From Gnetum montanum (taxonomy: Eukaryota; Streptophyta; Gnetopsida; Gnetales; Gnetaceae), in NCBI GenBank assembly GCA_015680685.1, contig MNCI01003443.1, forward strand, positions 180,381-244,380: a stretch of 64,000 bases of DNA, read 5' to 3'. Shown here piece by piece: positions 35,285 to 47,580 of the stretch (the stretch's first letter is position 1; every line of letters begins with the position of its first letter). Below the pieces are notes generated by a model, which worked only from the letters and a program-made list of their open reading frames with translations, searched no databases and had not been told where the DNA came from. The translations under genes were made by a program, and so were the position numbers.

Positions 35285-36620
35285 GATTGTGGTGATGTCA
35301 AAGGTAAGGAACCTTAACTAACCAAGCCAAGAGTTATGCAAGTGGGTCCTCCCCATAGTAGGCTCATGCCCTTTTTACCCTTGCATAACCTCAACTAAGG
35401 AGTCCATGGGCTCCATAGTCGATTTAACAACATGACAAATTAAGGACCAACTTGATAGAATCCACTCAAGAATCCAAATGCATTAGACTAAGATAGAGAG
35501 CATAACATAGAACATGGCAGTGATGTGAATTACAATAGCATGGATGGATGATAGAGAAGATGAAATGGAGTTCCAAAGTGAGGTCATAATAAGTCCCTTA
35601 TGGAATTTTGTGTTTAAAGTAGTGTAGGAAGTTCCATCCTCAGTCCAGACAAAAACCAGCCACTGTCAATGACTTTACATCACCACTCTAAGATTAATCC
35701 ATCCACTCGAGACACAAGAATGCCTCCACAAGGCAACCACCATTCCACAAGGAGAAGAAAAGAGAAGTAGGAAGTGAGAGAGTGGGCCTTAGAGGGAACC
35801 CTCAGGCATAGGTGCATGTCATTCAAGTTCCATAACTAGTGCTTGTAGCTTGTTTATTTATCCAAGGGGTGTTCTTTGAATTTGCATTGTGTTTTTTTAA
35901 TGGAAACTACACCATGCTAGGACTTATTTTTGTTGAAGGGGTGTGCTTTGAATCCCATTTATTTTGTTTGTTTGTTTGTTTTTTGAATGGGAACCACACC
36001 ATACAATGATGTTATTTGTCTTCCTAGTAGTCGTTGGTGTGGAATGGTAAGAAGTCCATGAAAAACACTTAAGCACTCAAGAAAGAAGAATAGGACAAAG
36101 AGTATTGAGTCCCCTTGAAGTCATACCCTTTACAAACCTTTGAATCCTTCCTACTTCTGGAACTACCAAGGTCATTGATTGATTAAAGTTTCTTTAATGG
36201 TAGGAACCTCAAATTCCCAAAACAAGGAAAACCATATAGTTTATTAAATAGGTGGATGATGTGGACTCATTGCCTATTGCATGAAAAATAAACCATGTCA
36301 AAGTCATTAGACATTAGAATTTAAAAATAGAAACTAGACTTTGACAATCACACATTAAGCACAAACCATCATTAGTAAATAGCAACAACGACACTGTGTC
36401 CTTTGACAATAAAGCAAATTTATTTGTAAAAATAAAAAATATTACACTTAAAAAAATAAAGAAAAATAAAATAAAGTAAAATACATAAGAAAGTGTAAAA
36501 TAATCAAGAAAGTTTAAAGGTACGAAAGATTGTGTAAAATTAGAAAAATTCAAAAATCAAAAATTTGTAAAATCAAAAACATGAAAAACAAAAAGGTAGA
36601 AAAACTAAGAGGCCATGGTA
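35285..36620 (-). repeat. Element C post-integrase spacer with A-rich minisatellite
   Basis: Non-coding. Conserved blocks (GTGGGTCCTCCCC...GGCTCATGCCC near 35,342; AGAAGAAAAGAGAAGTAGGAAG near 35,755, in two halves) recur in D and partly in B. Bases 36,420-36,600 are A-rich irregular repeats. Confidence 0.7.
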
Positions 36621-36699
36621 ATGGTCAGAATGGATGGCCATCTCCCCTATGATTATGTTGGAAAGAGGAGATCAAAAAAAAAAAAAAACAGAATGTGGT

Positions 36700-37970
36700 T
36701 GTCCATTTGTTGAGGCAATAGTTGTACTGGCCTGTTTTGGTTCTAAGAAAGGCTTCACTTGTTGGATGTTGACCAACTTCTTTTTATTCAGGATTTCAGG
36801 TTTTTAGATTATCATGGCCCTAGAGGGAAAGGTTTGATTAATTATATAAGGTCAATCGTACAATGTTTGGAATTTTTTCTTCTGGAGTACATGTGTGGGG
36901 TTCCAGTAAAGAACCTTATTTTCTAGTTGAAGTTTTACTTTCCTGATTCTATGGTTATGATGTTGCTTACTAAATGCCTTGTTCACTTCATTCAAGGATA
37001 GGGTCACTAATCAATTTTCATCTAAAATATTTAGGTTGATCAGACTTTCTTTCTATGCTAGACTTAGGTCAAGATTTAGATCATAGGCTATTGAGAGTGT
37101 ATAGAGCTCAGATTGAATTGGGAGCATTGAAAGTTTCTTGTACACTAACTTGTAGGGTGAATAGCCAATAGGAAGTTTCCAAGTTAAAAAATAAGCCCAA
37201 AGAGCATCATTAATCTTTGCACTCCAATCCTTCCTATATTTTCTAATGGTCCATGTTAGTATTTTTGTAATATCCTAGTTGGTTACCTCTACTTGACCAT
37301 TAGCTTGGGGGTGGTAAGGTGTTAATTTATGTTCTACCCCCAAGTGTTGCATTAATTTTCTAAATCTGCCACCTATGAAATGAGTTCCATTATCAGAAAT
37401 TAGAGAATGTGGCACTCCAAACCTATTCACAATGTTTTGTTATATAAATTTGGTAGTAATGGATGATGTACAATTAGTAACAACTACTGCTTCTAACCAT
37501 TTTGTGTAGTAGTCAACTGCTACTATAATATACACCTTTCCATTGGACATTGATGTGATGGAACCCATGAAGTTAATGCCCCATAGGTCGAAAGGTTGTA
37601 GTGGTTGAATCCACTATTAAGGACCTTCCATGTGAGCGGTCATCTCCTTGTCACATTGACAACATTCACAAAACTTAACGAACTAGTGGGTGTCCCTAAA
37701 GATTGTGGGCCAACAATATCTTGCCATCAAGATTTGTATGGTCATGCATCTCCTTGCATAGTGACCTCTGTAACGCCCTTCATGAGCATCCTAGAGAACA
37801 TGCAATTAATCTTTGTCAAGGATACACCAAAAAATCATGCCATTGGCACACACCTTGTAGATGTGTCTATTAATTTCCATGAAGTATTTGACCCGATGAA
37901 GAAATTTTTTCTTTTTCCTAAAATCCAGGTCCTTTGGCATCTCTTAAATAAGAAGATATGTGAGAATGCC
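36700..37970 (-). pseudogene. Element C integrase, Athila-like, degraded
   Basis: The catalytic core is traceable from about 37,560. The block with the catalytic E reads as a [10 protein letters not shown]-type motif near 37,290. The zinc-binding end is near 37,760. It corresponds closely to 20,800-21,960 in element B. The open frame on the opposite strand at 37,605-38,036 is only its shadow. Confidence 0.8.
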
Positions 37971-37976
37971 ATTATA

Positions 37977-38460
37977 CTATATTGCTTTCTTAGGTGTTTG
38001 TTTACTTATTACTCTAGTATAGAGGAGTTTTTCTAGAAACTGATCAAAGAGAGAGCTTTCCTCTTCTTTATTATCCCATCTTAAATGAGAGAGGTGGTCA
38101 GTGACCACATTCTTGATCCCTTTTTGATCTACCATAGTGAAATTAAATTCTTGTAAGATCATGACCCACCATATGACATGAGGGCTCACTGTCATCTTAT
38201 TCATAAGGAAGAAAATTGCACTATGATCTATATGTATAAATACTTTGTAACCTAACACATAATATCTAAACTTTCTAGTATGTGCACCACTACCATTAAT
38301 TCTTTCTTTTTGGTGGTGTAATTTGACTGTGCTCCCAAAATGCTTCTACTTGCATAGTAGATATAGTATGGATGTTTCTTATTATCCATTTGCATGAGCA
38401 AAACTCCCAAAGCATAGCTAGATGCATCCGTCACGATGTCAAAAGGTCTGGACCAGTCTA
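37977..38460 (-). pseudogene. Element C RNase H
   Basis: Opens with MTDASSYALGVLLMQMDNKK (38,434), where the first D is the catalytic aspartate of RNase H. It continues YASRSILGAQSNYTTKKKEL, then VFIHIDHSAI (38,230) and VTDHLSHL. It is among the best preserved pol parts in the window, with only two breaks. Confidence 0.85.
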
Positions 38461-39600
38461 GTGCATGTAGGATTGGTGTTTCTACAAGTTTCTCCTTTAA
38501 TTATTGGAATGTATGTTCACATTCCTTAGTCTAGATGAAAGGTGCATCTTTCTTTGTAAGTTCTACCAATGGATTTGTAATTTTAGAGAAATTCTCAATA
38601 AATCACCAGTAGTAGCTAGTGTATCCAAGGAATGACTGGACATCTTTAATGGTCTTTGGTTAGCATGTTATTCCTTGGATGACCCTTATCTTTTCTGGGT
38701 CTACCTTAATCCATGTTTGTGAAATTTGATTTCCTAACACAATACCTTCTTGGACCATAAGATGGTTCTTTTGTCAGTTGAGCCATAGGTTTATCTCTAC
38801 ACATCTTTTTAGTACTTGCTTAAGTTAGTCCAAGGCTTGCTCAAAGGTAGCTCCATAGGTGGAGAAGTCATCCATGAAGACTTCAACACCACTACCGATC
38901 TATTGTTGAAAGATACTAAGGACCAAGCGTTGAGAGGTTGTAGGGGCATTGCATAGGCCAAAAGGCATCTTACAATATGCAAAAGTCCCCTAGGGACTCG
39001 TGAATGTTATCTTGACTTAGTCTTCTGGTGCAATTTGGATTTGGTTATAGCCATTATAAGAATTCAAAAAGCTATAATAATAATGCCCAGATATGGTGTC
39101 TAATACTTGATCCACAAATGGAAAAGGAAATTGATCTTTAAATGTTTCCATATTTAATAGCCTAAAGTTGATGCAAATCCACCATTTTCCACCCTTCTTT
39201 AGTACAATTACAAGTGGACTAACCCACTTACTATCAAAAATTGGATAGATGAACCCTACCTTGAGGAGTTGCTCTATCTCCTCTTTGATGATTTACTTTA
39301 ATTTGGGATTCAACTACCTCTATAGCTACCTTCTAGGCTTTATGGCTAGGTTGGTGTAAATGCAATGTTGGCATATTTTTGGATCAATTTCTATTTGCTC
39401 TAAATATGACCAAGAAAATACTTTTAACCATTTTTTCACCACTTTCAACAACTTTTCTTTTTGTTCAAGAGAAAGTTTAGCATTGATTACGACTAGTTTA
39501 CCATTCTTTAAAAATGCATACTCCATTTTGATTGGTAAATTTTTTAGTCCTAATGGCTCCTGCTTGAAGTGATCAGAGATCTTCAACTCTCCCAAATAGT
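38460..39600 (-). pseudogene. Element C reverse transcriptase and N-terminal linker
   Basis: The linker reads PLGLKNLPIKMEYAFLKNGK (about 39,540), then LLKVVKKWLKVFSWS, both typical of Athila/Tat pol starts. The active-site region lies at about 38,880 (GVEVFMDDF-like). The connection to RNase H is intact in outline. Stops are spread through the palm. Confidence 0.85.
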
Positions 39601-39899
39601 TATCATCATCTCATTAGAGAGTTGGGAATGAACTTGTTCAATTTTATCCATGCCTTCAACATATGCACAAGTTAAACTCTCAGTTGGCTCTATGGATATT
39701 ATGCTACTATCTAAATCAGCTATTAGCCACTAGGTGCCCTCCTACTTTGTGGCTGCTATGTACAGACACCTTTGAATATTGATCTATTGTGAACATTGAT
39801 TACATGCCTTAATGTATGTACTCTTGATTAACTAAATCTTTTGCATGCAATTACACCCGTTATTAGTGTATGTGATGCATGGAATACAGTTCTTCTTAA

Positions 39900-40400
39900 T
39901 TTTTCCTAGATCATTTTCCTTAGATATTTCTAAAGATAGGTCCCTTATACCCATTCTTGCATTAACCATGCTTAACCAAGCTCTTTCCATAATGATACGG
40001 AAGTCATTTTTTTAGTTGTCCACCTTGATTACCAAAAAATTAGAAGGGTAGGACCACCCACACACTATGGTGACAATGTCCTCTACTAAGTCCAAAGAAA
40101 TAGTAATTGATTAATCTACTAATTCTAAACAAATGTTGCTCTTCTTGAGAGGTGGTAATTTCCAAGCCTTGTACATGTCATGGGATATGCGATTAACTCT
40201 AGAACCAGAGTCAAGAAGAACCTTGCATGGATCTTGTCCAACAATTTGTAGATGGATGAGTGGACTACCTAGATCAGATCTTTTTGTAGGAAGATTTCCA
40301 ACCTTGATCCAATCAGAAATAGCATGAGTTAGCTTTATAGTGTAGATCCTAGGTGGCACTTAGTTTGAAGGATACTCGAAAGTATTTGATGTAGAGGATG
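39900..40400 (-). pseudogene. Element C aspartic protease
   Basis: The open stretch at 40,111-40,359 contains the intact active-site motif LLDSGSRVNRIS, preceded by PLIHLQIVGQDPCKV. The block corresponding to IIMGRMWL lies near 39,990. This is the only retropepsin in the window with a canonical DSG. Confidence 0.85.
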
Positions 40401-40499
40401 AGGGTGTTGGAGATGTAGGGCGATTAGCTAGAGTAGGTTGTGAGGGCTAGAGAGGATTATTGGGTTGAAAGAAAGGTCTTTTTCTTAATTTATTTTCTA

Positions 40500-42801
40500 A
40501 ATCACTTAGTTGAAAAATTGATTATGAGTGTACAACCCTTGTAGCATTTCATTGTTGTGGCTATGGAGGAATCTCACCCTGCATGGATGGAGCAAGAGGT
40601 AACTAAGTTGAAAATGAAGGTGTAGGTGCAAAGGGATGTGAAGGATGATAAGGATACAAATATGGGTTTTTCCCTCAAGTAGATGATGAATGTGTTTGGT
40701 GATACTCTGGAGGGTAAGAGTAATGTTGGAATGATGCATGACTTGTAGAGCTTCTAGGAGAGATAGGCTATTAGACATAGTACCCATATGGATCTGGTTT
40801 CCTATAAGGATACTGCTACCCTAGTGGTGACATTCCCCATGATTGTGGTTGGTATTATTTTTATAGTTGTGGAGGATTTCCACTTGGGTAGTACACATTT
40901 TTTTGTTGGTGGAACTACCTTGGACTACCTTGAGGGTAACACAATCATCATGGAGCTTGCCTATGTGCTAGGCAAGGATTTAATGCGTACACTCGAAACT
41001 CTTGTAAGTGTGACACTACAGGAAAACATCCCTTTGGATGTTTGTATTAATAGATGTTACATTCCATTTCATCATTATAGTCAAACTCCACAACTTCCTC
41101 TACTACAGTAGCTTTTCCTTTACCTCTATGGTAGGCATGTTTAGCTTCTTTTCACCTCTTGTGATTATGATCACTATTTTGTGCTTTGGATTCTTCAACA
41201 ATGTTTAAAATGGTTTGAAATTTTTTTATTGAAAGAGTCCCATAACTTTTCAATAGTGACCAAAATGTCAAAAATAGATTTTTGGATGGGCAAGGTCTTT
41301 CTATTCACCACTTCATCAAGTGGTGACTCCTCCTTGTCACAAAATTGAACCTCTCATTTTTTGATGGATAGATCTCTATTATACTCTTAAGAACTTTCCC
41401 TCTTTTGTAGCTCACTATCTTCTTTTACTAATTGCTTAATTAGCCTTTAGATCTGATAAGATCTCATTTTAGACAACCTTCCTTGGGCATACACCCCAAG
41501 GGTTCTTCTTGTTTCTACTTTGAGCCCATCTATGATGTGGTGAAGTTGTTCCCTTTGAGAGTAACCATGGCCAAGGAATCAATGTAGGAGTGAATAGTAG
41601 TTCCTCATGGTGGCATCTAAGGGTTCATGTGCTCCTTGTTTCTAGTCTTGGATTTTCCTTCTCAAATTAAACACTTTGGAGTATGCCTAGTATTTTTCAT
41701 TGAATAGTTCTAACATGGTACTCCATTTGTGGATAGATTTCAGCTCTAAGGACCTATACTAATTTTTAGCTTCCTTAATGAGTATCCTTGAGAAAATTTT
41801 GAGTTTCTACTACTTATTCTATATGCTTTTTAAGGCATAGGCATCTTGAAAATCTTGTAGGTATGTTTGCAGATCAGAATTGTATCCCCCTTAAATCTTG
41901 GGATATTGTTCATGTCTATGTGCTTGATTCAACTATCCTTCATATGCCTAGTTGGGATTTATACTACCTCTGCATTCTTGAGCATACTTTGAGTTGCCAA
42001 TAAAGGTTCATCATCATTGCTACCTATATGAAGTTGATGATGGTTTCAACCACCCCTTCAATTATTTGTGGCCTTCACAATCATTGTTATCTTAGTGATC
42101 ACCTTCATCATGGTTATTTTAATGGTGGCTTTCATGAGAATCGTCAAATGAAAAGGAATGTTTAGTATCAAATGAAGAAGATGAAGAGGAATATGGATTT
42201 CCATTGCCATCATGGTGTCCACCATCACTCTTACATTTATTACAATCACAATCTGTACATCCCTTATTATTGTGATGTTTACCCTAGTTCCTACTTTGGC
42301 TATCACTCTTTCTTGAACCTAATTTATGAATAGTTGATCGTAGGATCAAGTTCACACCCTCATTACTAGTAGCAAGGGGTGGAGAATCTTCATGTTGAGA
42401 ACCTTCCAAGGGAGGATACTCATTGTTATCTTGATTTAGTAGGAACAAGGGATTTGTGTAATGTTTCCCCTTTGTAGCTTCATGGAGTTTTTCTAGATGT
42501 TGATCTTGTTTACATTGTGTTTCAATGGGATAGTAATTCAGAGTGTCATACCCATCCACAACGTATTCTTCATGAAGATCTACTATGTCCAACTTCTTAA
42601 GGGTTTTGAATAGCATCTCAGGCATAGATCTATCAAAAATTATGATGATGTTGCCCTCCATATCATGCCATTATAGTTGTTCATCCTAGTGTAGGATAAA
42701 GGTGAAGTTAGCACAAAATCATATGGATGAGTGTATACCACTTTGCATTCTTGTGGGACTAGTCATTTGGTATCTTTGGGATTATGAGAAGAAGAAGACA
42801 T
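40500..42801 (-). pseudogene. Element C gag, Athila-like, degraded
   Basis: Starts at an ATG at 42,801 (MSSSSHNPKDTK), then ECKVVYTHPYDF, matching element B. The longest open part is 42,284-42,661 (MPEMLFKTLKKLDIVDLHEE). A histidine-rich, low-complexity linker to protease occupies 40,500-40,790. An AAAAT microsatellite (42,808-42,833) lies just upstream of the ATG. Confidence 0.75.
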
Positions 42802-42949
42802 TTTACAAAAATAAAATAAAATAAAATAAAATAATTAGTGTGCTTTTGATAATTCTACATATAGTGGAAATGATATTGACCTTGAGGTTTGTACAATAAT
42901 ATTAATGGTATTCACTTAAACCTAAATAGTGCATGTCCCACAAACAAAG

Positions 42950-42967
42950 TCATCGACAATGGTACCA
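42950..42967 (-). other. Element C primer-binding site (tRNA-Asp type)
   Basis: The minus strand reads TGGTACCATTGTCGATGA, one base inside the 5' LTR. Against the Athila tRNA-Asp site it shows five transitions and one transversion. Confidence 0.8.
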
Positions 42968-42968
42968 A

Positions 42969-43906
42969 TGATGAATGGCAAGGTACCCCTACATCCAACC
43001 ATATGAATCACAAAGTATTCATGTGTTACTTAGTCAAATTCTTCAGATTTTATCATTTGTAGTGCACTAGCCCTTTAGGAAGTGAATCTAGCCCTAAGGT
43101 CAATTGTTGTCTTCCCAATTACACTTGTGATGTTCATTGGTATGGTTAAGTGTAATTGAGGCATTTGATTTTTATCATTTTTATGTTTTATTATTGGATG
43201 CTTGAATTGTAGATAAAAAGGGATTTGATTAACTAATCTAAATTAATTAATTAACTAGCATTTAAATAATCCTAACATAAGCATCCAATCCCACTTTCTG
43301 TACACATCCAGAACCCACGTATCTACTTCTGGGTGACTAAGCACTACACTACTGGGTGTACTAAGCAATAACACTGCTGAGATTACCAAGAAAATACATG
43401 TTACACTTTAAGTGGTCGTACTTATGTGTGTATTCTATCTTGCTTAATTGCCTCATTAATGTAATAATTGGAAAATATTTAATAACTAATTAAAAGAATT
43501 TAATAAATAATTGGAAATAGTAAATGCATGAATAAGATAGCTAATCTATTCAAAGTGTTGCAAGGTTTATCAAAAAGCTCATCTTATTACCACACACACT
43601 ATCGTGCTCAAGTACAATAATGCTCAAATAAAGATCCATACACTCAATAACTCCTACTACGAGCACTAAGAGGAAAAATTCTAACTTTCAAATGGAGAAA
43701 ATGCAAAAGCTCCACTACAACTACAATCTACTTATGTCATAAATGTGGCTATAAGTGTGTATTTATAGCTGACACATGACACTACGTTGACTGGGCCACA
43801 TCAACACATGATATGATGCATCAACTAGGCCTTGTTGACGAGGATGAGATGATGAGGTCACATTAATGAGGTCATGTCAACGTAGCCAATAAAATGCAAC
43901 TCATCA
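42969..43906 (-). repeat. Element C 5' LTR
   Basis: The 938-bp partner of 30,519-31,436 has TG...CA ends on the minus strand and a TATA box (minus GCTATAAATACAC) near 43,760. Confidence 0.9.
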
Positions 43907-43911
43907 CATGT
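43907..43911. repeat. Target-site duplication CATGT, right copy
   Basis: Pairs with 30,514-30,518. Confidence 0.9.
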
Positions 43912-44560
43912 TTTTAATTTACAATAAAATTATAGATAGTTTCCATTTAATTAGTTCTTTGTAGTATTAACATTGGGATTTCATGAATACTTTGAGAAAG
44001 TCTTGTTGTACTTTTAGATACATCTTGAATAAATTTAATAATGTGTTCTTTATATTGTAATTGACCTTCTATAGCATGGGTAACTTGTAATATAAGGTTA
44101 ATTCTTGCTACAAGTATTTCCTCACCTTTTGATAGTTTAAATAAGATTAATAGTTAGGGTTCTAGATCCATATTATTATTAGCAAAAAATCATTTAATCT
44201 CATCACCATCCTAGTTCAATATTTTTATTTCTTTTTCCTTTAAACACCTCAAACATGTTGGACCAAGCCTTTCTATAGGCATCATATAAATATTTAAAAA
44301 GCTTTCATTATAGATATTATATGATTGAGAAATACTAAATTTAGCAACCTTACTCTAAGATCTTAAAATTTCTTGTATGATGTGTGCATTTCATTTTTTG
44401 AAGATCTAAATAAAATACCTGATTATTTATACCTTCAGAAGGTACATGTGGATTTATTGTATTAGAATTATCATGTTGTTGATGTTCCATTCATAACCTT
44501 GGTTGAGGACATTCCTAATCAAGTATTATTAGTAAATATAACATCTTTACCACATCTTCT
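43907..44560 (-). pseudogene. Helitron 1, N-terminal part (DUF6570-like region), degraded
   Basis: From right to left: MEHQQHDNSNTINPH (about 44,490), RLGPTCLRCLKEKE (44,265), NNNMDLEP (44,170), KGEEILVARINLILQVTHA (44,080) and FIQDVSK (44,030). Each matches the Helitron 2 region at 46,600-46,990. The frame runs into the CATGT duplication and resumes at 30,518. C-x2-C in PTCLRC suggests a metal-binding site typical of this domain. Confidence 0.85.
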
Positions 44561-45720
44561 TATCTATTTTATTGCCTAAAATGTTCTTTTCTTTTACAAC
44601 CTTATCCACCTTTTTATTTTATGTTATTAACCTCTACTATATCATAAGATCATTTATCTCCTATCATCAAATCATCATCATATGCCCTGATCATATCCAT
44701 GAACACTCTCAAATTCATGATCATGGCCATGATCACATCACCTATATGGAACAACCTCTTGTTACAAGGAAGGTACTTACATATTGTTATCATTAAGAAT
44801 AATTGCTAACTGAATTTTCTATTCACTTCCTTATCCTCATCCTCATTCCCATCCCCATCTTTGTTGTGGAACATTTAACTATTATTGAGGAGGTTCTTAC
44901 ATATTTTCTTCATGTTCATAAATCAAATGTATTATACCTATCAAAGATGTACTACTTATTACATGACCATGACCATGTCCACATCGTTATCTTTATCCTC
45001 ATTTTTAATCCCTTTCTCTCTATGAAAGGTCATTCTACAAAATAACTTGATATAGTTAATGTTTGAATCTTTGAAATATAATAAAGATTATGTAAAATTA
45101 TTAACTTGTATATATTTTCTTAATACCTTATTTTCTTGTGATTTTTATTGCTACATTTCCTCTCAATGCCTTTGTTGATGTACTCAATCTTTCTCTAATT
45201 TTTGCAACTCCAAAGGATTTCCTTTTTCTTAAGCCTTTTTCCTTCAATCTCTCAAACATTAATACCTTTCACAATTTTACTCATGTTTCCTCTTAGTTGA
45301 CCTATTATCCATTAATAGGAGTGAACTTATGTAAATAATTTTTTTTATTTTTTTGGCCAAGAGGCCAACACTTGCATGAGCCATGCAAGGGAGCCAAAGA
45401 GTTACTACAGGGAAGCTAAATCTTTATTCGATTAATGCCCACGACCCTTGGGCTCCTAATTCATCTCTTCATATTCCCTCATGTGCAAGGCCTCGATGTG
45501 AGTAATAATAAATATTTATTATTACTATAAAAAGTGGGTAATAATGAATATCTATTATTATTATAAATGGTGACAGTTACAGTTACGGTGACAATTACGA
45601 TCACGACAACGATTAAGGTGACAATAGTTACAATGCAATGTAGTATTTAAAGATATTGAATTTAGGCATCTTATTACAAGATTAAGAGGTGGAATATTGG
45701 AATTCATGCATTTTCAAAAA
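44560..45720. other. Intergenic stretch between two head-to-head Helitrons
   Basis: No firm gene. It holds an 18-bp perfect palindrome TGATCATGGCCATGATCA (44,718-44,735), a 26-bp perfect AT palindrome (45,501-45,526) and a run of GTGACAGTTACAGTTACGG-like hexamers (45,571-45,630). The part nearest 44,560 probably encoded the His/Gly-rich N-terminus of Helitron 1. Confidence 0.5.
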
Positions 45721-46271
45721 CATGGATCCTACTACTCTTAGTCCCAATAGAGAAGGCAAAGAACACTCTCTTCTAGATCAGCAACAACAACCATTTGTTG
45801 CAACAAGTAATGCGATTCATGGAGGTCATGGTAGTGGGTGTGCATGTGGGCATGGCTAAGGTAGAGGATGACCATGGATCATAGAAACTAAAAATCTAGA
45901 ATCGATGACCACAGAGGAGAGAAGATGATTTCTAAAATGAGAAGCAAAATGATGCGAATGAGAACAAAAAAAAATTCTATGAAATTTAGAAATATGTAAT
46001 TTATGCATTTTTTTAATATTTAAAAATGAATATTTATCATAGGGAAATCTTTTTATTTTATTTACATACCTACATTGCATATGTTTTTTTAGGCTACATC
46101 AACTTTGAATCCCCTCTCATCACTTGGCAATTCATCTAATGCAATGATCCACATTATTGATACTAATAATGTAAATAATCAAAAAGAAATGTAGGTTGGT
46201 GTCTATCCATAATCAAGTTGGTACATATTTTAATTCAATTTTTAGTTTAAATTTTCAAACATTTTTTGTAG

Positions 46272-47491
46272 GGCATTGAAAATGCATTTATGCCTGTTAA
46301 TCAAATAACATATGTTCCAGAAATCACACACAAAGAAGAACAACCACATTATAGAAAGAGTGAGTGCTGAACAAGGCAAAGTCAATCAACGAAAAATTCA
46401 TTTCATCAAATAAATGAAGCTACAGATGTCACTAGTGCACCAACAATGGAAATGCCTTCTTCAAAACTTATTCAGTCATTCCCAAGATTGCAAAAGACAA
46501 GTACAAATATTGCTCAAGCAATACATAATTTTAATACTACAGTTAGAAGTTTTGCAAATCCACGTTCCTAAAATGTATGCAATGAAATATTTCTTGGCAT
46601 ATTATTGGATTCAACCAAAAGTAGAGGACCCACATGCAATAGGTGCATTAATGAAAAGAAACATAATATTCTTGACAGTTTTGGTTGTGAAATCAAATAA
46701 TTTTCTGTTGAAAATAATATGGATCTTGGTATCCAACCACCTATGCTAGGCTATTTAACTAAGGTTGAAGAAATGTTAACTACAAAAATAAATCCAATTT
46801 TACAAGTTACACATGTAGTTGGTGGACAATTCAAGTATAAAGTTCACACTATTAGCTTTGCTCAGGATGTCACACAGATTACTAAAATACTTCCTCTTAA
46901 AGTTAAAGATATCCCTTTTTTGATATTGATAAGAAAAGATCAAATGAGCACCAAGTATAATTTCATTATCAACAAGAGACAGGTTTATTAATCCTTGACT
47001 TTTTAGAAGGCAAATGATCCATACTATTAGGACGGTGAGATCAATATGCATGCATTAGGTGATGTTGCTTATATCGATGATGTTAACATCTTTCATAGCA
47101 TTCCTTATATTCCATCATTAGAAAAGGATGAAGAAATGAAATTGCAATTTCAAGGTCCTTTGCTTCAGATAGATGAAGAAAACATTATTAGTCACACATC
47201 GTCAGTTGCACAACGTCTTGGAATTGTAAGAAAGGAAATTAATTGGATAACAGCATGGATGCATAATCCATCATTACAGGATTCAAATGTTGCCTAGTGG
47301 CCTTCCATGTCTAATTCTCCTATTAATGAGTTTAACATGATGGAATTATTTACCATGGCATTTCCAAGTCTTTCTCCTAAAGGAAAATGCAATTTTCTTG
47401 AGTGAAGAGCTAAAGATGTCAAACTACATGAATATGAAAAACATCTTATTTGCTACAAATATGGTAAATTTGGATGCCACAAGTGATATAG
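46272..47491 (+). pseudogene. Helitron 2 DUF6570-like domain exon
   Basis: Contains PTCNRCINEKK, NNMDLGIQPPMLGYL, KINPILQVTHVVGGQFKYK, FAQDVTQITK and FIINKRQVY. The next segment is IFHSIPYIPSLEKDEE, then EENIISHTSSVAQRLG and WPSMSNSPINEF. This region precedes the Rep core in a subset of Helitrons that carry DUF6570. Its exact role is unknown. One in-frame stop replaces the residue before WPSMSN, and another follows CEIK. Confidence 0.8.
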
Positions 47492-47580
47492 GTAAATATT
47501 AATTCTTCATTTTTTTGTTATTATCATTATTCATTATGTTTTTTATAACATTTAAGCAATGATATGTGATTTATTTGTAG

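Noticed and set aside
37605-38036. 143-codon plus-strand open frame
   Set aside because: It is the antisense shadow of element C integrase and RNase H, whose motifs read well on the minus strand.
40788-41111. 107-codon plus-strand open frame
   Set aside because: It lies opposite element C gag/linker and has the valine- and threonine-rich look of a shadow frame; no domain is recognisable.
44572-45045. Plus-strand ORFs rich in His and Ile
   Set aside because: They lie antisense to the probable N-terminus of Helitron 1 and show no domain.
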